A stretch of 20,242 nucleotides of DNA from Alkalibacter saccharofermentans DSM 14828 (GTDB lineage: Bacteria > Bacillota > Clostridia > Eubacteriales > Alkalibacteraceae), in contig NZ_FQTU01000021.1 of assembly GCF_900128885.1 (NCBI RefSeq), positions 1 through 20,242 on the forward strand, written 5' to 3'. The stretch's first letter is position 1. Each line of letters starts with the position of its first letter. The notes under the pieces are model-generated. The model made no database searches, was not told the origin of the DNA, and saw nothing but the letters and a program-made list of their open reading frames with translations. A program made the position numbers and the translations under genes. Positions 1-7,851 of the stretch are shown piece after piece.

Positions 1-852
1 TAAGATAACCTCGCCGCTTGTCTGGACATAATCCCCGTCTACCTTAACGGTCTTGCCGTTTATATCTATGGCGCTGTTAACCGGAATGCTTAGATTCCCT
101 TTTATATCCATGTCATGCAATAGCTTGAAGCTTTCATTTGTAGTTAAGTCTCCGGGCCAGACGCCACCTGTTACGGTCGCTTCTTCTCCTGCCGGGGTGA
201 GCCTTCCTGTGAAGTTGTCAGTAGTAAATTTAATGTTTCCCACAAACTGGGCAACCGTTGCAAAATCTACATTGCCTGTACTTTTTACATCTATATTGTT
301 AAACCTGGATTGATTGACCAAGCCGCTTCCCATATCCACCACTTGTTCCCCATCACCGGAGAAGACCACCAAGTGGTTTCCCGTTGCCTGGAAGTTTGTG
401 TAGGCACCGTAAGTTACTCTTCTTTGGGTGAAGTTTCCCTTAAACTCAATGACCCCATCTGTCAACCTGTCAACATGAGCGGCAGTGCTTCTTACGTAAA
501 AGTCCCCGCCTACGAATATCATGTCACTTTCGTGGTTCATATTCAGCGTTGCACTTCCCCAAAGGTTATAGTCTGCCTCCACTAAGACATTTCCTCTGCC
601 AACGATAATATGCCCCTCCTGATCTAAGTTGCCCTTTACCTGTAGGGTATGGCCATTTAGATTCACTGTTTTGCCTGAGTTTATCTTTAAATTTCCGTCG
701 ACTACCATATCGCTTGCAAGAACAATATCGTCATCAATTGTATGGGCATACTCCGTTGCTGATGCTAGAGTAAAAATATTTATGCTTAAAAAAGCACACA
801 CAATTACAAACACAAAAAACATCCAGATTTTCTTTTGTCCAAAAGAAATCAT
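1..852 (-). CDS. Secreted repeat protein, beta-helix-like (N-terminal part, runs off the left edge)
   Basis: The minus strand is open from an ATG at 852 to the window edge, giving 284 codons with no stop. The start is preceded by AGGCGGG about 7 bases upstream. The protein begins with a clear signal peptide: a QKK cluster, a long hydrophobic stretch at about residues 10-30 and an ASA-type cleavage site near residue 32. The rest is polar, glycine- and asparagine-rich and rich in short beta-strand patterns. Two stretches resemble each other, one at about residues 39-85 (containing GNLKINSGKTVNLNGHTLQV) and one at about 240-284 (containing GNLSIPVNSAIDINGKTVKV). This suggests a repeat of roughly 200 residues in a beta-helical or filamentous surface protein. 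I do not recognise a named family, and any C-terminal anchor lies outside the window. Export is well supported; an adhesive or structural role is inference. Confidence 0.8.
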   Translation of the reverse strand, partial: MISFGQKKIWMFFVFVIVCAFLSINIFTLASATEYAHTIDDDIVLASDMVVDGNLKINSGKTVNLNGHTLQVKGNLDQEGHIIVGRGNVLVEADYNLWGSATLNMNHESDMIFVGGDFYVRSTAAHVDRLTDGVIEFKGNFTQRRVTYGAYTNFQATGNHLVVFSGDGEQVVDMGSGLVNQSRFNNIDVKSTGNVDFATVAQFVGNIKFTTDNFTGRLTPAGEEATVTGGVWPGDLTTNESFKLLHDMDIKGNLSIPVNSAIDINGKTVKVDGDYVQTSGEVIL

Positions 853-890
853 TCGCTATCCCGCCTTTCTTTATTCATTTAAACCTCTCG

Positions 891-906
891 TTAGTCCCAG
901 GACTAA
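891..906. promoter_or_regulatory. Perfect 7+2+7 dyad upstream of the secreted protein gene
   Basis: TTAGTCC-CA-GGACTAA is a perfect inverted repeat. On the minus strand it lies directly downstream of a TAAAAT hexamer (904-909), which could be a -10 for the leftward gene, so the dyad would overlap the transcription start. That placement suits a repressor operator. No good -35 is visible, so both promoter and operator are tentative. A 9-codon ORF (minus strand, ATG at 882) runs into the start codon of the leftward gene and may be a leader peptide. Confidence 0.35.
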
Positions 907-972
907 TTTTATTTCAATTTTCAAAAGATTCCTTCACTCAAAACGTGTAGTTAAGCCGATATAAAACTAAAC

Positions 973-1001
973 ACCCACCCTTAAAGGGTAGGTTTTTGTT
1001 T
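973..1001 (+). terminator. Hairpin plus T-run in the divergent region before the stress-protein gene
   Basis: ACCCACCCTT and AAGGGTAGGT can pair with one mismatch, and TTTTTGTTT follows on the plus strand, as in an intrinsic terminator. It lies between two divergent genes and about 60 bases before the stress-protein ATG. It could end read-through from the left, attenuate a promoter lying further upstream, or be a leftover of a mobile element. Nothing else is seen in 907-1050 apart from a weak TATAAA at 960-965. Confidence 0.45.
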
Positions 1002-1062
1002 ACTTAGGATGACAATAGGGTAGTAAAAGAAGGAGAAGTATATTTAGAGGAGGTTATTTTTT

Positions 1063-1512
1063 ATGAAAAAAGTTTTAATTCCGATTGATGGATCCGAATT
1101 TTCCAGCCTTGCTATCGAAAAAGGAAAAGAAATTGCCAAATTTTTTGGAAGCAAGATCATTTTACTTCACGTAAGAGACTTAAATTTTTCAAATTACCCT
1201 TCCGACCCCTCAGTATTCCACGATATAACTGCTACTATTGAAAATATCTTGGCAGAAGGCGACAAAGAAAGTGCCATCTTATTGGAGGAGTCCAAGAAAA
1301 AATTCGAAGACATGTTCGACATGGTAGAAACGGTTTCCCTTAAAGGAAATGTCGCTTCATCCATAGTCGACTATGCCGAAGAAAATGACGTAGACCTAGT
1401 CGTTCTTGGTTCCAATGGACTTGGCGCAAAAGGAATACGGGGAGCTCTCCTAGGGAGCGTAGCTAACAAAGTGATCCACCAGGTCACTAAACCCGTTCTC
1501 CTTGTTAAATGA
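1063..1512 (+). CDS. Universal stress protein, UspA family
   Basis: This 149-residue protein has the usual length and layout of a single-domain Usp. It starts with the beta-1 strand KKVLIPIDGSEFS, in which the aspartate is the adenine-contacting residue of ATP-binding Usps. VVLGSNGLGAKG and LLGSVANKVIHQVTKPVLLV follow near the C-terminus. The nucleotide-binding glycines (GSNG ... GS) are present, but the gap between them is 11 residues rather than the usual 9. It probably still binds ATP. A strong AGGAGG lies about 8 bases before the ATG. The gene is monocistronic and ends at a strong hairpin shared with the convergent transporter operon. Usps are cytosolic dimers linked to survival under stress; the specific role here is unknown. 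Confidence 0.95.
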   Translation: MKKVLIPIDGSEFSSLAIEKGKEIAKFFGSKIILLHVRDLNFSNYPSDPSVFHDITATIENILAEGDKESAILLEESKKKFEDMFDMVETVSLKGNVASSIVDYAEENDVDLVVLGSNGLGAKGIRGALLGSVANKVIHQVTKPVLLVK

Positions 1513-1519
1513 CAGATTT

Positions 1520-1550
1520 AAAGCTCCGGCCACGGCCGGAGCTTTATTTA
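1520..1550. terminator. Strong bidirectional terminator between convergent genes
   Basis: Twelve-base arms (AAAGCTCCGGCC at 1520-1531 and GGCCGGAGCTTT at 1534-1545) form a perfect GC-rich stem. T-rich sequence follows on the plus strand and the A-rich 5' flank gives T-rich sequence on the minus strand. It sits between the stop of the stress-protein gene and the stop of the leftward transporter operon and should serve both. Confidence 0.9.
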
Positions 1551-1562
1551 ATGGATTAATGT

Positions 1563-2723
1563 TTACAGAGAATATCTCTTCTGCTTGATTATAACCAGCG
1601 CTATCGCCAAGAACGCAACCGCAAAGGCCAGCTGGACCAGCATTCCATAAATTATAGTCTCTAGAGATGAGCCCACAGCTCCATTCATTCCTCCTATAGT
1701 GTCATTTACCCTTACGTACCAGAAGATTGGATTGAACGTACCCATAATTTTTAGTTGGTCGCTAAGAAGAGCTTGCGGTACGAATGATCCTCCTAAAAAG
1801 GACAATCCCAGGGAAAACACATTTCCTAATGGGTCTATTGAATTTTTAGTTGCAAAGCTTGATACAAAGAAGCTTATGCTCAGACAAAGCACCGTCAGCA
1901 CGAAGGAGTTTAGCACAAACAGCATCGATCCTGGCTGACTTATTGAATTTCCGTTTATGACAAAGGCCATAACAGCAAATATAATCCATATCACAAGAGC
2001 TATAAGCAGGTTGCTTAAGATCAACTGGTAGTTATAGCGCTTAGTGCTGATGGGAGCACAGTAGTTGCGCATTTTTATCTCTTTGTTGTTGAATATCAAC
2101 ATTATCCGCCCGACCATTGAGATCAGCATCGCTATCATTATGTAGGATAAAAAGTTGAAGTAAAGATTCAGCCCGGACATGCTGTCACCTGTTGCGCTGT
2201 CCAGGAAAGAAACGTCGGCCTCCACCGAAATGTCGCTGGCTATGCGCTGATTTATTTCTTCGATAGGCATATTGGGATATGCCATCATATAAAGCCTGGC
2301 AGTATTTAAGTAGCTTTCAATTATGGTTTTTGCATACTGGGCGCTTGTTGAATCCGGCACTGACAATGTGCTGATTTTTTGATATCCCTCTGAGGCAAAA
2401 CCCTCTTGGAACCCTTCAGGTATAGTTACAATAAACTCTGTATCTCTAAAAAACAGCGCATCTTTGATGCTGTCCTCGTCGCTATCTATTTCTACAGGCC
2501 TTGCTACGCTTTTAAGATAATCTTCAAGGCCGTTAGCCAGGACTGTTCTGTCCTCATTTATTATCGAGACCCGTACCTTCGATATTTGAAAGGCGTCTTC
2601 TACCTGGGTCCCGGCGCTTCCAGAAAAAAACATCATCAGCCCAACAAAGATTATAGTGTATATAATGAAAACTGCCAGAAATTTTCTAGGAACAATCTTA
2701 TAAAACAGTTTAAATACTTGCAT
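1563..2723 (-). CDS. ABC-2 type transporter permease (LnrN-like)
   Basis: This 386-residue membrane protein has the ABC2_membrane_3 layout: one N-terminal membrane segment (about 13-35), a large external domain (about 40-185) and five or six membrane segments from about 188 to 380, ending in a basic tail (KQKRYSL). It is the last gene of a three-gene minus-strand operon. Its ATG lies inside the end of the preceding permease gene (14-base overlap) with GGAGG about 8 bases upstream, so translation is coupled. Together with the preceding permease it should form the heteromeric membrane part of an exporter driven by the upstream ATPase. The gene order ATPase-permease-permease next to a NarL-type two-component system matches Bacillus LnrLMN (formerly YfiLMN), which protects against linear polyene antibiotics. 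Substrate here is unknown. Confidence 0.9.
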   Translation of the reverse strand: MQVFKLFYKIVPRKFLAVFIIYTIIFVGLMMFFSGSAGTQVEDAFQISKVRVSIINEDRTVLANGLEDYLKSVARPVEIDSDEDSIKDALFFRDTEFIVTIPEGFQEGFASEGYQKISTLSVPDSTSAQYAKTIIESYLNTARLYMMAYPNMPIEEINQRIASDISVEADVSFLDSATGDSMSGLNLYFNFLSYIMIAMLISMVGRIMLIFNNKEIKMRNYCAPISTKRYNYQLILSNLLIALVIWIIFAVMAFVINGNSISQPGSMLFVLNSFVLTVLCLSISFFVSSFATKNSIDPLGNVFSLGLSFLGGSFVPQALLSDQLKIMGTFNPIFWYVRVNDTIGGMNGAVGSSLETIIYGMLVQLAFAVAFLAIALVIIKQKRYSL

Positions 2724-3825
2724 ATTTCTGCCTCCTTAATACCAATATGCTGATAGCACAATATACTACTCCCCAAAATGCCAACAATCCTATATTAAAA
2801 TAGTACCTTTCGAATGTATCGTAATAGTAAAGCGCATACAATCCGTCGGTTATCAGATTCGCAGGATTTATATATCCGATGATAGGCGCATTTTGCTGGA
2901 CGATATATTTCATTTGAAGGACCATAAGTCCGGAAAAAAAGCACATTATGACTACTATGTTTGATATGAGCATGTCCTTGATATCTGACTTGAATTTGGT
3001 AAATGCCCCAAACAGTGTACCAAACATCGTTCCGGTAAAACATCCTACCAGGCACAAAGCTACTATGTGAAGAATCTTGTCTCCAAACTCCACCTTAAGT
3101 ATTTGGGTAATGTAGGCGATGAGTATCATGGCCGATGACATCTGAAACAATATAGTCGCAGCAGTCATGGAGACAAAAGCTTTTAGCTTGTGGGTAGGCG
3201 CAATATTTATCCTGGCCGCCACCGGAGACTGGTTAGCCTGAATAAGCGCCGTACTGTAACAGCCTGCAATTGCAGAGAACAGGCAAGTCATGGCCAATAG
3301 AGCATAAAAGTATATCACTATAGGATTCATCGAATTATTTACAGGCGTTTTTTCCAAGTGCCCTTCGCTATAAGCGATGTTTTCTAAAAAATCTGTCTGC
3401 AATATTTCCGGATTCCCTTCTATTATTGTGTAAATAGTCGTGGAGACTTGCAGGTAGTTGTCTAAAAAAACTTTGGATATTGATTGGTTTATCCCGGAGT
3501 TAAGTATCTTCATCTCAAGCCCGCCGTCATTTTTTATATAACCTGAGATGCTGTTTTCTGAGAGCTGTTCCTTGGCCTGATTTTCTGTCAGGTAATATAT
3601 CTGGAAAAGCCCGCTATCTTTCATGGCATCTTCTAGGCCCATGGGCATCTCATTTTCTGTCGTCAATGCGATGTTTACTTTTTGAAACCCTTCTCCGGTT
3701 GTTAAGTTTTGAAAAGCCAGGTTGAAAAAAGTAGCTAATATTATGGGAAAGAACAGCATCCAAAACAGTGCCATCTTGTCTTTTACCATGGATCTAAAGC
3801 TGTATTTGAATATGTGAAATGACAT
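2710..3825 (-). CDS. ABC-2 type transporter permease (LnrM-like)
   Basis: This 371-residue ABC-2 permease has a first membrane segment at about residues 15-37 (LFWMLFFPIILATFF), an external domain to about 165 and six hydrophobic segments from about 168 to 365. The start has an excellent AAGGAGGTG that overlaps the stop region of the ATPase gene, 11 bases upstream, so the two are co-translated. Its 3' end overlaps the second permease by 14 bases. The sequence differs clearly from the second permease, consistent with a heterodimeric exporter. By architecture it is the LnrM-like partner; function in antibiotic or lipid export is inference from the family and neighbours. Confidence 0.9.
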   Translation of the reverse strand: MSFHIFKYSFRSMVKDKMALFWMLFFPIILATFFNLAFQNLTTGEGFQKVNIALTTENEMPMGLEDAMKDSGLFQIYYLTENQAKEQLSENSISGYIKNDGGLEMKILNSGINQSISKVFLDNYLQVSTTIYTIIEGNPEILQTDFLENIAYSEGHLEKTPVNNSMNPIVIYFYALLAMTCLFSAIAGCYSTALIQANQSPVAARINIAPTHKLKAFVSMTAATILFQMSSAMILIAYITQILKVEFGDKILHIVALCLVGCFTGTMFGTLFGAFTKFKSDIKDMLISNIVVIMCFFSGLMVLQMKYIVQQNAPIIGYINPANLITDGLYALYYYDTFERYYFNIGLLAFWGVVYCAISILVLRRQKYASI

Positions 3826-3836
3826 ATCGCACCTCC

Positions 3837-4772
3837 TTAATCTCTAAGTTCCTTGCCGGTTATTTCTAAGAATACGTCATTTAATGTGGGCAGCTCTGAG
3901 TATATCTTTCCGTAGCTGATATCATAATCTGCAATGAAGCTCATCAGGTTCACCAGGTTGCTGACGCCATTTTTTTGTCTGACAGTCAGCACGTTGTCTC
4001 TAAGCTCTGCGTCTATAACGTTTGGCATTTCATTTATCATATGCAGATGTTCATCACTTAAATTGAAGGTTTCCACCACAATCTTTTCTCCAAGGGATAT
4101 CATGGATTTTACTTCTTCCTTGGTTCCGGCAGCGATTATCTTTCCCTTATCTAATATGACCAGTCTTGAACAAAGCTGCTCTATTTCCTCCATGTAGTGG
4201 GATGTATAAATTATCGTCGCGCCTTGAGCATTCAGTTTTTTTATGCCTTCCAGGATGTTGTTCCTGCTTTGAGGATCTACTGCTACTGTAGGCTCATCCA
4301 GTATTATAAGCTTAGGCTTGTGAGCTATTCCGCAAGCGATGTTTAGCCTTCTTAGGAGTCCGCCGCTGAGCTTTTTGGGTCTGAACTTGACAAAGTCTTT
4401 TAGCCCAACAGCTTCGATCGCTTCTTCAACCAGCTCTTTTCGCTTGTTCTTATCCGTTATATATAAGCCGCAAAAATAATCGATATTTTCATAGACGTTT
4501 AGTTCATCAAAAACCGCTACGTTTTGCATCACGATTCCTATGTCTCGTTTTATGTCGTAGGCTGATGGAGTCATCTCCTTGCCAAATACCTCTATAGTCC
4601 CCTTGTCGTATTTAAGAAGAGACAAAAGGCAGTTTATCGCAGTCGTCTTGCCGGAGCCGTTTGGCCCCAATAAACCGAAAATCTCTCCTTCTTCGATTTC
4701 AATATTCAAATGGTCCAAAGCGATGAGGTCTCCATATCTTTTTACCAGGTTTTCAATTTTAACTATCATCAT
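3837..4772 (-). CDS. ABC transporter ATP-binding protein (LnrL-like)
   Basis: This 311-residue nucleotide-binding protein powers the two permeases downstream. All motifs are present: Walker A GPNGSGKTT (36-44), Q-loop Q83, signature LSGGLLRR (135-142), Walker B LIILDEP (155-161), D-loop VAVDPQ and H-loop H192. The extra ~90 residues after the ABC domain are the C-terminal extension typical of the drug-exporting CcmA/LnrL group. The signature continues with LLRR rather than the commoner MKRR. ATGs at 4772 and 4769 are both possible, with AAAGGA upstream. It is the first gene of the minus-strand operon and is divergent from the kinase gene, across an intergenic region holding likely regulator sites. 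Confidence 0.95.
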   Translation of the reverse strand: MMIVKIENLVKRYGDLIALDHLNIEIEEGEIFGLLGPNGSGKTTAINCLLSLLKYDKGTIEVFGKEMTPSAYDIKRDIGIVMQNVAVFDELNVYENIDYFCGLYITDKNKRKELVEEAIEAVGLKDFVKFRPKKLSGGLLRRLNIACGIAHKPKLIILDEPTVAVDPQSRNNILEGIKKLNAQGATIIYTSHYMEEIEQLCSRLVILDKGKIIAAGTKEEVKSMISLGEKIVVETFNLSDEHLHMINEMPNVIDAELRDNVLTVRQKNGVSNLVNLMSFIADYDISYGKIYSELPTLNDVFLEITGKELRD

Positions 4773-4802
4773 TTATCAATCCTTTCCTTTCTTTATAGTC
4801 TT

Positions 4803-4808
4803 ATTGTA
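4803..4808 (-). promoter_or_regulatory. Possible -10 of the ABC transporter operon
   Basis: On the minus strand this reads TACAAT, about 31 bases before the ATPase start codon. No consensus -35 lies 16-18 bases upstream. A TTGACA exists, but at 24 bases spacing. A weak promoter that needs the adjacent TGTCA-box regulator would fit. Confidence 0.4.
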
Positions 4809-4832
4809 GCCTAAGATATAAACAAAAGGCAG

Positions 4833-4868
4833 TGTCAACTGTCATCAATAGAACATGACAATTGTCAT
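4833..4868. promoter_or_regulatory. TGTCA/TGACA operator cluster between the divergent operons
   Basis: Two related sites lie here. TGTCAACTGTCAT (4833-4845) contains two TGTCA boxes as a direct repeat. ATGACAATTGTCAT (4855-4868) is a perfect 14-base palindrome of the same box. The palindrome centre is about 48 bases upstream of the start expected from the kinase-side -10. The first site is about 43 bases upstream of the start expected from the transporter-side -10. NarL-type regulators bind such dyads, and the adjacent response regulator is the obvious candidate to bind both. Confidence 0.55.
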
Positions 4869-4874
4869 ATTCAA

Positions 4875-4903
4875 TTTCATAACCAAATCTGCTATGCTAT
4901 AAT
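4875..4903 (+). promoter_or_regulatory. Promoter of the kinase/regulator operon
   Basis: An extended -10, TGCTATAAT (4895-4903), is preceded at 17 bases by a weak -35-like TTTCAT (4875-4880). The 14-base palindrome lies just upstream, where an activator would sit. Confidence 0.6.
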
Positions 4904-4932
4904 TAAAACAAATCATTCTAGTGGAGCGTGCC

Positions 4933-5997
4933 ATGGGTAATATTTTAAACAAACTGATAATATTTATAGGCTCGGCAGGGATGCTTCTGCTGGAGCATGA
5001 TCCATACGAGGCCATCATAGCCATTTCCATAGCAATCGCCGCCAGCGGGCTAATGGAGTATTTCAACAACGAAAAATTATCAAAGCTGCTGTTTGTGGCC
5101 TATGCGTTATTATCTGCAGCGTTTCTGCAGTTCGTATTTTTCTTGCCCCTTATGGCCTACGACCTTTTTAAGACCGAAGGCCAAACCCTTACCCTAATGG
5201 CCCTTATTCCATATGCCCTGCATTTTAATAGCCTTTCATCTTCATCGGTCTATACGCTTATTATCGTGTTTATAATCGTCTTTCTTTTGAAAGCGCGAGC
5301 CATAAACGAGAATAATCTAAGGCAAGACTATATAGACCAAAGGGATTACCTGACTGAAGTTTCCTTGTCTCTTGAGGAAAAAATCAACGAGCTGGTCATT
5401 AAGCAGGATATAGATGTAAATTTCGCTACTCTTAACGAGAGAAACAGAATTGCCCGGGAAATACACGACAACGTGGGGCATCTTCTCTCCAGCTCTATAC
5501 TTCAAATCGGGGCTATCATGGCTGTCAGCAAAGAGGAAAATACCATCAAAAGCCTTGAAGCAGTCAAGGACACCTTAAATGCAGGGATGAATTCCATCCG
5601 AGACAGCGTTCATAACCTGCACGATAATTCCATTGACCTCTACGCAGAAATAGATAGGATAATAAAAAACTTCACCTATTGCAAGGTGAAGCTAAGCTAC
5701 GATATCACCGGAGATATGCCGGCAAAGGCAAAATACTCGATCATCGCCATAATCAAGGAGGCACTTTCAAATGTCATGAAGCATTCAGATGGTGACTTTG
5801 TCTCCATCAGCCTATATGAACATCCAAAGCTGTTTCAGCTTATTATATACGATAACGGAAGCAAGAAATCAGATCTTGGAGCTGCTACAGGCATGGGCAT
5901 AGAAAGCATAAAGCAAAGGGTTTCGTCGCTAGATGGAATCATAAACTTCGATCAGTCAAAAGGTTTTAAGATATTTATTTCGTTTATGAAATCTTAG
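4933..5997 (+). CDS. Sensor histidine kinase, HisKA_3/NarL partner type (LnrJ-like)
   Basis: The N-terminal ~120 residues are a bundle of hydrophobic membrane segments with little external sequence, the form of a sensor that detects ligands in or at the membrane. A coiled linker (about 125-160) leads to the HisKA_3 dimerisation domain with RNRIAREIHDNVGH; the phosphoacceptor is H178 counted from the ATG at 4933. The ATPase domain has the N-box KEALSNVMKHS, DNGS and GMGIESIKQR. A longer reading from GTG at 4921 is possible, but that GTGGAG looks like the ribosome binding site for the ATG at 4933 and nothing suitable lies before the GTG. The response regulator follows 26 bases later. The kinase probably senses the compound exported by the divergent ABC transporter, as LnrJ does in Bacillus; the ligand is not known. 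Confidence 0.9.
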   Translation: MGNILNKLIIFIGSAGMLLLEHDPYEAIIAISIAIAASGLMEYFNNEKLSKLLFVAYALLSAAFLQFVFFLPLMAYDLFKTEGQTLTLMALIPYALHFNSLSSSSVYTLIIVFIIVFLLKARAINENNLRQDYIDQRDYLTEVSLSLEEKINELVIKQDIDVNFATLNERNRIAREIHDNVGHLLSSSILQIGAIMAVSKEENTIKSLEAVKDTLNAGMNSIRDSVHNLHDNSIDLYAEIDRIIKNFTYCKVKLSYDITGDMPAKAKYSIIAIIKEALSNVMKHSDGDFVSISLYEHPKLFQLIIYDNGSKKSDLGAATGMGIESIKQRVSSLDGIINFDQSKGFKIFISFMKS

Positions 5998-6023
5998 ATT
6001 CAACTCAAACAGGGGGGCATATT

Positions 6024-6650
6024 ATGAATATAATCATAGTTGATGACGATAAGCTCGTCTCATCATCTCTAAAGACTATTATAGAATCGAATGAAAATTT
6101 CAATGTTTTGGCAACAGCCGATTGCGGAGAGGATGCTATAGCTCTTTATGATATCCATCATCCTGACATCCTATTGATGGACATCAGGATGGGAGAAATG
6201 AGCGGACTGGAAGCTGCTGAAAAGATACTTAAAGCTTATCCTAAGGCAAAAATCCTTTTCTTGACCACTTTTGCAGATGACGAGTACATAATAAAAGCTC
6301 TAAAGATTGGCGCTAAGGGCTATCTTTTAAAGCAGCACTACAACAGCATAATCCCCGCCCTTAGCTCCGTCTATTCGGGACAGAATGTCTTTGGAGAGGA
6401 GATCACAAGCAAGCTGCCTTCAGTGATGTCCAACAACCATAAAAAATGCAATTACAGTGATCACGGCATCTTAGACAAGGAATATGAAATAATAACCTTG
6501 GTGTCAAAGGGCCTGTCCAACAAGGAAATAGCAAAAGAGCTATTCTTAAGCGAAGGTACCGTCAGGAATTATATAAGCATTATCCTTGAAAAACTTAAGC
6601 TCCGAGACAGAACCCAGCTGGCTATATTTTACTTTAATCATTTGGCGTAA
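6024..6650 (+). CDS. Response regulator, NarL/LuxR family (LnrK-like)
   Basis: This 208-residue two-domain regulator has a receiver domain (1-120) with acidic DDD at 7-9, phosphoacceptor D53 (LLMDIRM), T81 and K103 (GYLLKQ). A LuxR-type helix-turn-helix follows at about 145-205 (YEIITLVSKGLSNKEIAKEL ... EGTVRNYISIILEKL). It starts after a run of six G preceded by A, a strong if unusual ribosome binding site. It is co-transcribed with the kinase. The TGTCA dyads upstream of both divergent operons are its likely targets, giving autoregulation and induction of the exporter. A RAYT-type hairpin lies just after its stop and may act as terminator. Confidence 0.93.
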   Translation: MNIIIVDDDKLVSSSLKTIIESNENFNVLATADCGEDAIALYDIHHPDILLMDIRMGEMSGLEAAEKILKAYPKAKILFLTTFADDEYIIKALKIGAKGYLLKQHYNSIIPALSSVYSGQNVFGEEITSKLPSVMSNNHKKCNYSDHGILDKEYEIITLVSKGLSNKEIAKELFLSEGTVRNYISIILEKLKLRDRTQLAIFYFNHLA

Positions 6651-6692
6651 AGTCTTTGCAGCTGAGAGTATAAACTTTTGAGTCAAGATGAG

Positions 6693-6732
6693 TCAAAAGG
6701 GACACTTCTCAATCAAAAGGGACACTTCTCAA
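6693..6732. repeat. Tandem duplication of a 20-base element end
   Basis: TCAAAAGGGACACTTCTCAA occurs twice head to tail (6693-6712 and 6713-6732) with no mismatch. The unit is the left terminal sequence of the short palindromic element that follows, so its left end has been duplicated. Confidence 0.9.
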
Positions 6733-6782
6733 TTATGCTGATGTGGATATTGCCAATTAGTTGGGAAGTGTCCCCTTTTATT
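6713..6782. repeat. REP-like palindromic element, copy A
   Basis: The ends GGGACACTTCTCAA and TTGGGAAGTGTCCC are near-perfect inverted repeats around a ~30-base loop. The last ~60 bases are almost identical to 8635-8700. The right end (GGGAAGTGTCCCCTTTTAT) is also the right end of copies B and C. It carries no coding sequence and is best read as a minimal non-autonomous product of the RAYT-type transposase at 19953. Its T-rich right end may also terminate the regulator transcript. Confidence 0.75.
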
Positions 6783-6821
6783 AAGAATAAAGCCCACCAC
6801 AATATGATGAGCTAAATTGAT

Positions 6822-7841
6822 TTAATGAATTGAAAGCTTCGCTGCATGGGAAAAAGGAATGATGCAATTCCTTTCTGTACATTTGTAGGCATCTTCATCG
6901 TGCATTTTGTCTATGGTCTCTTGGGCGTTTAAATGGCCAACCTCAGCAATGACTGTATCCAAAATTTCAATTTCTTCAGGAGTTAATTCTTTAATATGAA
7001 AACCTTCAACTGGATGAAACTTATAACCCATACGATCGAAATCATACAGAACCGTTTCAAATTCGATGCCATCCAAATCTAAAATTTGTTCATATCCTTC
7101 CGGCACTGCACCCATAGGCAAAGCACTATACACTAAGCCGGTGATAGATCTTCCTCTTCTTTTGTAGCTTACATTATCTCCATACCACAGCATCTTCATT
7201 AACTTAACTTTGTGGAGGCTAGAAACTTTCAAAGCATAATAATTGATGATTTCAATCACCTTATTCAAATTCAGCTCTACTCCGCCTGTTATGATGTCAT
7301 CACCAAAATTTGCATAAAGCGCTTGAATCGAATCCATTAAATAACGGTTTTTCATTCTTCTGAATTCTGAGCTTGCGGCTTTATGATATTTTTTATAAGC
7401 TTTATCGGAGATTTCCCCTTTAGCTCTAGTTAACATTTGAAGGAACCATTTAGGGTCAGAATCGATTTTTCTTAGTACATCGTCATGAGCACGATCCTGT
7501 ATTTGATGGTTTTCATATCTTGTAATTGTAGCTCTCCCCCAATCCAAGATTTCTGAAAAATCCTTTTGACTTACTTCAAACTTATCTCTGATGGCAATGA
7601 TTTCTTTAGAAGTTAATAGACCTACTTTTTTTCTATAAACATCTTTCATTGCCAGGCTATTTGACTTGATCATATCTTCTGTTTCAAGATATTCATCTGC
7701 ATGAGCACAATACTCATATATTGCATCAAAGGACACTTCCTCACCTTTGAACTCTTCTGTATCCTCTATGATAACGGTTTGCACTTCATGCTCTTCCATA
7801 CAGATGAGGCATAATTTCTTTTCATTTTTAATTGTTTTCAT
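6822..7841 (-). CDS. Antitoxin: MqsA-like N-terminus, HTH and Panacea-type C-terminal domain
   Basis: The protein has 339 residues from the ATG at 7841. The N-terminus has CLIC and then CAH, an MqsA/YgiT-type zinc site in which the fourth ligand looks changed. A helix-turn-helix of the MqsA/XRE type follows (about 80-130: LTSKEIIAIRDKFEVSQKDF ... ATITRYENHQ). The C-terminal half has the Panacea/DUF4065 (SocA-like) signature VIEIINYYALK ... LMKMLWYGDNVSYKRRGRSITGLVYSALPMGAVP. Panacea domains neutralise many unrelated toxins. A GTG at 7850 would extend the frame by three codons, but GAGGTG at 7848-7853 is a better ribosome binding site for the ATG at 7841, and it overlaps the toxin stop codon, so the two are translationally coupled. 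The toxin-first order is as in MqsRA. The HTH probably binds the dyad upstream of the toxin. Confidence 0.85.
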   Translation of the reverse strand: MKTIKNEKKLCLICMEEHEVQTVIIEDTEEFKGEEVSFDAIYEYCAHADEYLETEDMIKSNSLAMKDVYRKKVGLLTSKEIIAIRDKFEVSQKDFSEILDWGRATITRYENHQIQDRAHDDVLRKIDSDPKWFLQMLTRAKGEISDKAYKKYHKAASSEFRRMKNRYLMDSIQALYANFGDDIITGGVELNLNKVIEIINYYALKVSSLHKVKLMKMLWYGDNVSYKRRGRSITGLVYSALPMGAVPEGYEQILDLDGIEFETVLYDFDRMGYKFHPVEGFHIKELTPEEIEILDTVIAEVGHLNAQETIDKMHDEDAYKCTERNCIIPFSHAAKLSIH

Positions 7842-7851
7842 TTTTTTCACC

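Noticed and set aside
53..964. Plus-strand open frames of 86, 91 and 111 codons
   Set aside because: They lie opposite a single uninterrupted minus-strand frame with a signal peptide and ribosome binding site and lack plausible starts; the minus-strand gene explains them.
6693..6782. CRISPR array suggested by two tandem 20-base repeats
   Set aside because: The two units are directly adjacent without spacers and match the left end of a palindromic mobile element.
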